Below are positions 58,393 to 64,000 of a DNA stretch of 64,000 nt, one piece after another (position 1 is the stretch's first letter; the number at the start of each line of letters is the position of its first letter). The notes under the pieces were generated by a model. That model searched no databases, had not been told where the DNA came from, and was given only the letters and a program-made list of their open reading frames with translations. A program made the position numbers and the translations under genes. This stretch comes from Platycnemis pennipes (lineage: Eukaryota > Arthropoda > Insecta > Odonata > Platycnemididae): the NCBI GenBank assembly GCA_933228895.1, contig OW121853.1:82258645-82322644 (forward strand), read 5' to 3'.

Positions 58393-58715
58393 GGATCGGG
58401 TTGGTTTGGTGGCTAGAGTACTGACCTCCCATCCCGAGGGCCCGGGTTCGATTCCCGGCAGTGGCGTATTTATCAGTGGAAAACCAGTCCCCTCTTGAGT
58501 GACTAGTGGAGGGCATTTCAAGTTCAGTACTCCGTCCGTCGGATGGGACCTTAAAGCCGTGGTCCCCTTGGCGCCTTTCGTTTAGAGTAGGCTAATGCCG
58601 ACGCCGGGTTTCTCTCCACCCTTCCTCCGTTCCCTGAAATGTTCCCACCATTACCCAATTTGCAATGGTGCAAATGACATCAGCTTTCGGTCACCTCCCC
58701 TGAATAACCAACCAA
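58393..58715 (+). mobile_element. tRNA-derived SINE, family 1, near full length
   Basis: This is the best copy: GGTGGCTAGAGTACTG (A-box region), GGGTTCGATTCCC (B box, 58444-58456). The body follows with TCAGTACTCCGTCCGTCGG, GTGGTCCCCTTGGCGCC and GACGCCGGGTTTCTCTCC, then a pyrimidine-rich 3' part. It directly abuts the LINE B relic at 58716. Confidence 0.85.
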
Positions 58716-59425
58716 TCGAGGGTGTGTAGGAGCAGGTAAATAATCACCATTCATGCAAAACGACCTTATACTAATATATACAGTATTGTGCAATAAGATA
58801 AACCTGCTAATCAGGCATCCATCAGGCACACGTAACCGAATTATTGGAGGCACGGAATAATAAAATAATTATTGATAATTCAAGAGTGTTTCAATATGCA
58901 TTAATTTATAATTCTCATTATACATGCTAGATGGCAGTTAGCATAAGTCAGTAGTCTTAAGAACATTAATTTATGCGTTTATTTATAATGCCCATTAGGC
59001 ACGCAAAGTTGCAGTTAGCCGTTAAAAATATATTTCATATAAAGCACAGACCAATCAACACCAATTTTACTAACCTATACGGTTACCATGTTGTGTATAA
59101 TGATTTCTCATTGTTCATTGGATGAAAGACATTTTAAATTTGTTCGTGCGACAGTATATCCCTCTAATCTTCTTTCTGTTCGAATCCAGGATCCAGGATA
59201 ATACGCAGGAATACCCAATATTCTTTTAGCATTATTGAAAGGCAGGTCAGCTTTCACTATTCTTAATAGTTATTGTCTAAATTTTAACCTAGGAATTGAG
59301 CACAATTCACAATTAAGTGACTCAAGCAAGCTTGGAACAGTAGCATAAATCATCGCAACGACCTTTCACAGATCTCGCCGATCTCCTTTGGACACGTTCT
59401 AATTCCATGTTCAAACGCTCCTCCT
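58716..59425 (-). mobile_element. LINE family B 3' end, decayed
   Basis: On the minus strand translation gives MELERVQRRSARSVKGRCDD, which is the RVQRRSARF block upstream of the family B C-terminus, then fragments in several frames with many stops. The 3' UTR end lies at about 58716-58760 (GTGTGTAGGAGCAGG). It is the most diverged of the long copies. Confidence 0.65.
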
Positions 59426-59668
59426 TTGGGTCCTATTTGCTAGGGAAGAGAATTTAGAGCTGCGGGTACCGTCACGGATATCATGCTAGTAATCTATGGC
59501 AGCGGCCGGCCGTGGTAGCCGGGCTACCTAATAGGAACCTGTTAGGAAACCCAAAGATCGGAGATCACATTGAACATGGATACGTTTCTCTTAGGTTTAA
59601 GTTCAATATCATGTCTGGTCAAGGTGCGATTATTATCATATCCGATGGAGCGCCTTGAAACATAATTC
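59426..59668. other. Unannotated short stretch
   Basis: A GGCCGGCC palindrome near 59504 and a degraded tRNA-like segment (about 59510-59580) are the only structures seen. Too weak for a SINE call. Confidence 0.3.
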
Positions 59669-59676
59669 TACTACTA

Positions 59677-60433
59677 CAGGGTTCATATCACCTTTCCAGT
59701 TTCAATTTTCCTAACTTTTCCCTGATTTCCAGTCCCAATTTTTGAAAATTTCCTGACTTTATCTAATTCTACTACTTTATTTGATTCTACTACTACAGGA
59801 TTCATATCAACTTTCCATTTTCAATTTTCCTGACTTTTCCCTGATTTCCAGTCCCAAATTTTGAAATTTTCCTGACTTTATCTAATTCTACTACTTTATT
59901 TGATTCTACTACTACAGGATATCAACTTTCCATTTTCAATTTCCCTGACTTTTCCCTGATTTCCAGTCCCAATTTTTGAAATCTTCCTGACTTTATCTAA
60001 TTCTACTACTTTATTTGATTCTACTACTACAGGATTCATATCAACTTTCCATTTTCAATTTCCCTGACTTTTCCCTGATTTCCAGTCCCGATTTTTGAAA
60101 TTTTCCTCAATGGCAAAGCAGTCGTATGTATGGATTTTATGGGAAAATGCAGCAAGGTGCATGGTGAAATAAAATTTATTTATTCCAGGAAAGTAACATA
60201 TTCCAGTCAAAATTCAAAAACAAAACAACGGACGAGCAAACCAAGCAGCCAGATCCCGAGCCCGAGCGAGCCGCCAAGTCGGCGCTACCCCGTGCCATGA
60301 TTTTCATCTTTTTGCTGCGCCTCTGGAGTTTTTCCCTGACCAGAATCTAATTTCCCTGACATTTCCATGACTTCCAGTCCCGATTTTTATTTCCCTAACA
60401 TTTTCATGACTTCCATGACCGGTATGAACCCTG
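59677..60433. mobile_element. hAT-like non-autonomous element with repeated left end
   Basis: The termini CAGGGTTCATA are inverted. TACTACTA (59669-59676) and TACTACTC (60434-60441) form a 7-of-8 match TSD, the length used by hAT elements. The left 440 bases are four direct units of 119, 119, 115 and about 90 bases. Each unit start repeats the TTCTACTACTACAGG junction of target site plus left end. TTTCCCTGA words recur throughout. No coding is present. Confidence 0.75.
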
Positions 60434-60514
60434 TACTACTCAGAGAGAATGGGAAGTTGAACATGAAAAATAATGCGGTTCGATATAATTGCAATTTCCT
60501 TTAGACGTAATAAT

Positions 60515-60680
60515 TAACCGCGGACCCATTGGCGCCTCTCGTTAAGAGTATACTAAACCCCTATACTTTCTCCTCACCTCCCTCCTTTCCATGAATAATT
60601 CTTAACTCCATCGCATTTCCTAACTATTCACAGAAATGCAAAAAAATGACCACAGACGTCAGTCGCCGTCACCACATAAC
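60515..60680 (+). mobile_element. tRNA-derived SINE, family 1, 3' fragment
   Basis: CGCGGACCCATTGGCGCC, TCGTTAAGAGTATACTAA and TCTCCTCACC follow the family 1 body order (compare 58557-58650). The head is missing. Confidence 0.6.
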
Positions 60681-62267
60681 TACAACTACCGCAATTGCAA
60701 TTTGTTTTCCAGAATTCCGACCTAGCTTCCAGAGTAGGTAGTACTCCGTCATAAAATGGAGAAAACTGAGGCGTGGCAACCGATGCAGAATGTCTGCGAA
60801 GTACGGCGAATTGGAAATAACTGGTGTAGAAAAGGGGTGGATAGGGAGAATTGGCGGTAGTTAAATGGAGAATGAGAAAGGTGAAGTCTCCTGTCTCTTC
60901 CGCACGTCCTCCAATTCCTCCTCCTTCACTCCCTCACTTTCTCCCATTGCAACAACCCATCCCTAACCGAAATATTAAGCACAGGATGGCATTTGCCGGC
61001 TTTATTCTCCTGAAGATGCAGTACCTTCGACACATGGGTCGGAAAACATTCTTTTAGAGGAAAATTGGCATCATTTCGGAGATCATTATGCTCCACAGCA
61101 CATCTTATTTCTCGTTGTTAGAGAAAAATTAATTTAGGATATCATCTTAAATTTATGTAACAAAAGCAAAAATCGATAAATATGAATCACTCACCATTGT
61201 GAGACTCGGTGACGTATCCAAGATGTTTTGTGTGTCATTTCAAAAACACTGCATCGCAACCTAATAAGTAAATATCGACATTGTGACACATTAATGAGCA
61301 TATAAGAATACACAATGTATAAGTGCTCATATCTGACGTCATTGAGCGCCGATTAAATGAGAAATGTTTTTAGGAGGATAAAATCTTCAGTGCCAAAAAT
61401 CAATTTTTACAGACCAGAAGTTGTTTCAATGGTCAGTTACTAGTAAATCACTGGTAGGAAGAGTGACATGACCTAATAAAATCTCGTTATATATCATTAG
61501 CTACGATGGTTTCCGAAGACTCGGTTAATATAGAGGGTAGGGAGCTCGCCAGATTAACTGAAGAATCGTCGGATGTGATATGTAATTAATTGCCTTGAAA
61601 TGTGCGAACAGAGAGAAATAATCTTCGTCCGAGTAGGGTCTAAGAATAACATCAGTTTCAATTGTTTGTTGAAGCATTTGTAAACGGTATATGTTGATTT
61701 AATGATCCCAGGAATGACATGTTTGCACTCTCCTGCCAATGAGTGGGATAATCCGGATTTCAACAAGACCCCATCTTGCATTAATCCAAGCATATTGTAT
61801 TGAAAGCCGCACCGGATGCTGAGATGAACGTGCTAAATATTAGCAGAATGGATAAACGAGCGTGATTATAGAGAGATTTTTATCGTAAAAGATGAATCTC
61901 TTCGCGAATCTGATATCTAATAGAAATTAAGCCCCAAACCGTTCCTTGGAATATTTTTAAAGGACCGAAGTGATTTAGGAAAACCAACTATATTCATTGA
62001 CTAAAGAGTAAAATTACCTTAATCAACGTTTCCCAAAAGTTCCAGACCTGAGACCGGTAACTACATTAATAACCATTCTGGAGTGGAATGGAGGCAGGAA
62101 ATTCTAGCGCGTTAGTTTTTCTCATCCGAACACAATGTATACTTTAGAACTAGAGCACAAAACATAACTAATTATTCATTCCAGTTAAAACAGCTGAATA
62201 TTTATGAGTTAGTTATTCGGGGGAGATGACAGAGTTTATTTTGCGCCATTTATAATGGGCGAGTAAT
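60681..62267. other. Unannotated stretch
   Basis: Frames 60851-61057 (+) and 61554-61793 (-) have no motif. No repeat was recognised. Confidence 0.4.
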
Positions 62268-62525
62268 TGAGTGGAGAAAGGAATATTTCAGAGAACGGGG
62301 AATGAGTGGAGAGAAACTCATTGGTGCCGACATTTGCCTACACTTAACGAAAGGCACCAAGGGGTCCACGGTTTAATGTACCATCCGACGGACGTAAGAC
62401 AGGTACCGAAGTCCTCCCCACGAATCATCCAGGTGTGGACCGGTGTACAGATGAAAAAATTCTACTTCGACCGTTAGTCGAAGACCCAGCCGGGGTAGCA
62501 CTCTAGTTACCCCACCAACGAAATC
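62268..62525 (-). mobile_element. tRNA-derived SINE, family 1, inverted and degraded
   Basis: On the minus strand the body blocks TGGACCCCTTGGTGCCTTTC and CCGTCGGATGG are clear, and the 3' part (AGTTTCTCTCCACTC) follows. The tRNA-like head (about 62460-62520) has lost a good B box. Confidence 0.7.
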
Positions 62526-62922
62526 TCCGTATTTATAGAAATAATCGATAGCGTCATTCTAATATTTTGTGGGGACTGTTATGCTTTTCCAAGGACCGGT
62601 ACCGAACCGCGGATCGCACTTCGAGAAAAGACTACCTCAATCTTTAACGTAATCCCTGAAAGATGGGATTGAATAATATCCTTTTGCTGGCAACAAAGCA
62701 TGGCTCAAAGATATTATACCTACTCACTAAGGGTAAAAGGCATAACATACGCAAAAATCACAGAACAGTTGTGGTTACACTTCAGCATCTCAAGTATTTG
62801 AATATAAGAGGTCGATGTGATATCGATGATGCATGAGTTATTAATTTTAGAAATATTTTCTCCTTAGTGCTTCTAGCAAGGCATGCCAGACTCAGCAGCT
62901 ACTCGTCAATTCCTCCTGCGTC
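62526..62922. other. Unannotated stretch
   Basis: No frame, repeat or RNA gene was recognised. Confidence 0.35.
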
Positions 62923-62986
62923 TCCGTTCCAAGACGCTAGGAGGAAGTGAGACGGTAGTTCCGTTCCAAGACGCTAGGAGGAAGTG
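62923..62986. repeat. Short tandem duplication, 37-bp period
   Basis: TCCGTTCCAAGACGCTAGG followed by AGGAAGTG occurs at 62923-62949 and 62960-62986 without a difference. Confidence 0.9.
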
Positions 62987-64000
62987 GTGAGGATTCCAGG
63001 AGTATCTTCGTAATAATCGATGAGAGACTATTAATAACAAATATAATCAAGGATTATGGCCGTCGTAAGCTTGATTACAGGAAAAAATTTCCAATTCATT
63101 CAGAAGCCAGCTCCCACGTCTTGCCATCTTCAATTTGTAACCAGGCAAAAATTCATATTTTATCCCCACCGAGATTACAGTAACTTTATCCGCTGTGCCA
63201 GAGTTAATCTATGCCACAGAACGGGTGAAAAATTAAATGAAACAGTAAAATAAAGTCACTACGAGTAAGCGACTCAGGTTATATCTGATGCCTCAGAAAG
63301 TAAAATGAAGACATTCTTTTCCCAACCAACAGAATTAAGATAAAATCCAAAATCTTAAAAACATCTCAATATCGCAGTGACTCCATTAATAAAATATCTG
63401 AAAGGCTGATTAGCAACGGTAGTACAAAGAGAACCTAAAAACAGAATCAAGAGAAATTAAGATGCGACCAGAAAACCATGATGCACCGTTAACCAACGGA
63501 ATTGATATGAAGCAAGTGGAAAAGAAATATCAGGACTAAGGAAACAGAGACAAGATATCTCATTTTCCTATATTTCATAAGAAGGCCATAAGGCTGAAAA
63601 TTATGGAAAAATAATACTAGAATGATATAAAAACGTAATTTATATTTTAATTTAACGCAAAAATACTTTTAACGTTTAATTTCGGTGCCCCTATGTTCCA
63701 AAGGTGGCAAAAGCATGCACACAGCATCCGAAAAATCTTCCATTACGCTGAAAAAGGTCATACCACAAATGTGGATATGGGTTTTGAGATGGGTGCTTTA
63801 AATGTATTGTCATCTACAAATGGAAAAATATTACATAGCTCCGAGTGATAAAAAGTAATGGAGACAGGCGTTGTTATTAATTGAAGATGATGAAGTTTTT
63901 GCGTCAGCGGTCACTCGGAGGCACTCTCGGCCCATATGCGGAATCCCATTCCATCTCCGAAAACATTTTCCAACTGCACCTACGCATACTGCTGCCTTAT
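62987..64000. other. AT-rich stretch with nothing recognisable
   Basis: A 65-codon plus frame (63056-63253) has no motif. The sequence runs off the window edge without a recognisable feature. Confidence 0.4.

Overview
This is AT-rich eukaryotic DNA with no operons, no closely packed genes and no host gene I can identify. The repeats point to an arthropod, most likely an insect: truncated non-LTR retrotransposons, a Penelope-like fragment with a GIY-YIG domain, tRNA-derived SINEs, and several short inverted-repeat elements with clean target-site duplications (TSDs). The species cannot be read from the sequence. The longest open frames outside transposons are about 145 codons and match no family I recognise; most open frames of 60-130 codons appear to be chance or lie inside repeats.

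Layout. 1-9 kb: mostly unannotated, with two fold-back repeats (3985-4100, 6648-6825). 9-13.4 kb: retroelement fragments, including a Penelope-like GIY-YIG domain (12350-13300, minus) split by a 5'-truncated RTE-like LINE (family A) with a 7-bp TSD. 14.6-15.0 kb: five copies of a 90-bp satellite. 16-17 kb: an inverted dimer of a tRNA-like head and a perfect 20-bp-arm hairpin. 20-24 kb: a cluster of non-autonomous DNA transposons (PIF/Harbinger-like with TTA TSD, a TA-flanked element full of subterminal repeats, and two long-TIR elements abutting head to head). 24-36 kb: LINE family B 3' ends, a hAT-like MITE with a perfect 8-bp TSD, a 173-bp tandem duplication, and GC-rich patches. 36-38 kb: candidate promoter sequence (TATA box; a CRE/NRF1-type GC-rich patch).

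38.1-42.2 kb holds the most notable object: a 4.1-kb DNA transposon with nearly identical TIRs of about 510 bp, around one decayed minus-strand gene of about 730 codons. That gene has two N-terminal Cys/His modules, a conserved core and a Cys-rich tail. I cannot place it in a named transposase superfamily. 43.3-46.3 kb: a fold-back element interrupted by the most complete LINE A copy (8-bp TSD). 49-63 kb: SINEs, further LINE A and B tails, and a hAT-like element (59.7-60.4 kb) whose left end plus target site is tandemly repeated.

The contents work together only as a layered record of transposition. Nested insertions give relative ages: the Penelope fragment and the fold-back element are each older than the LINE A copy inside them.
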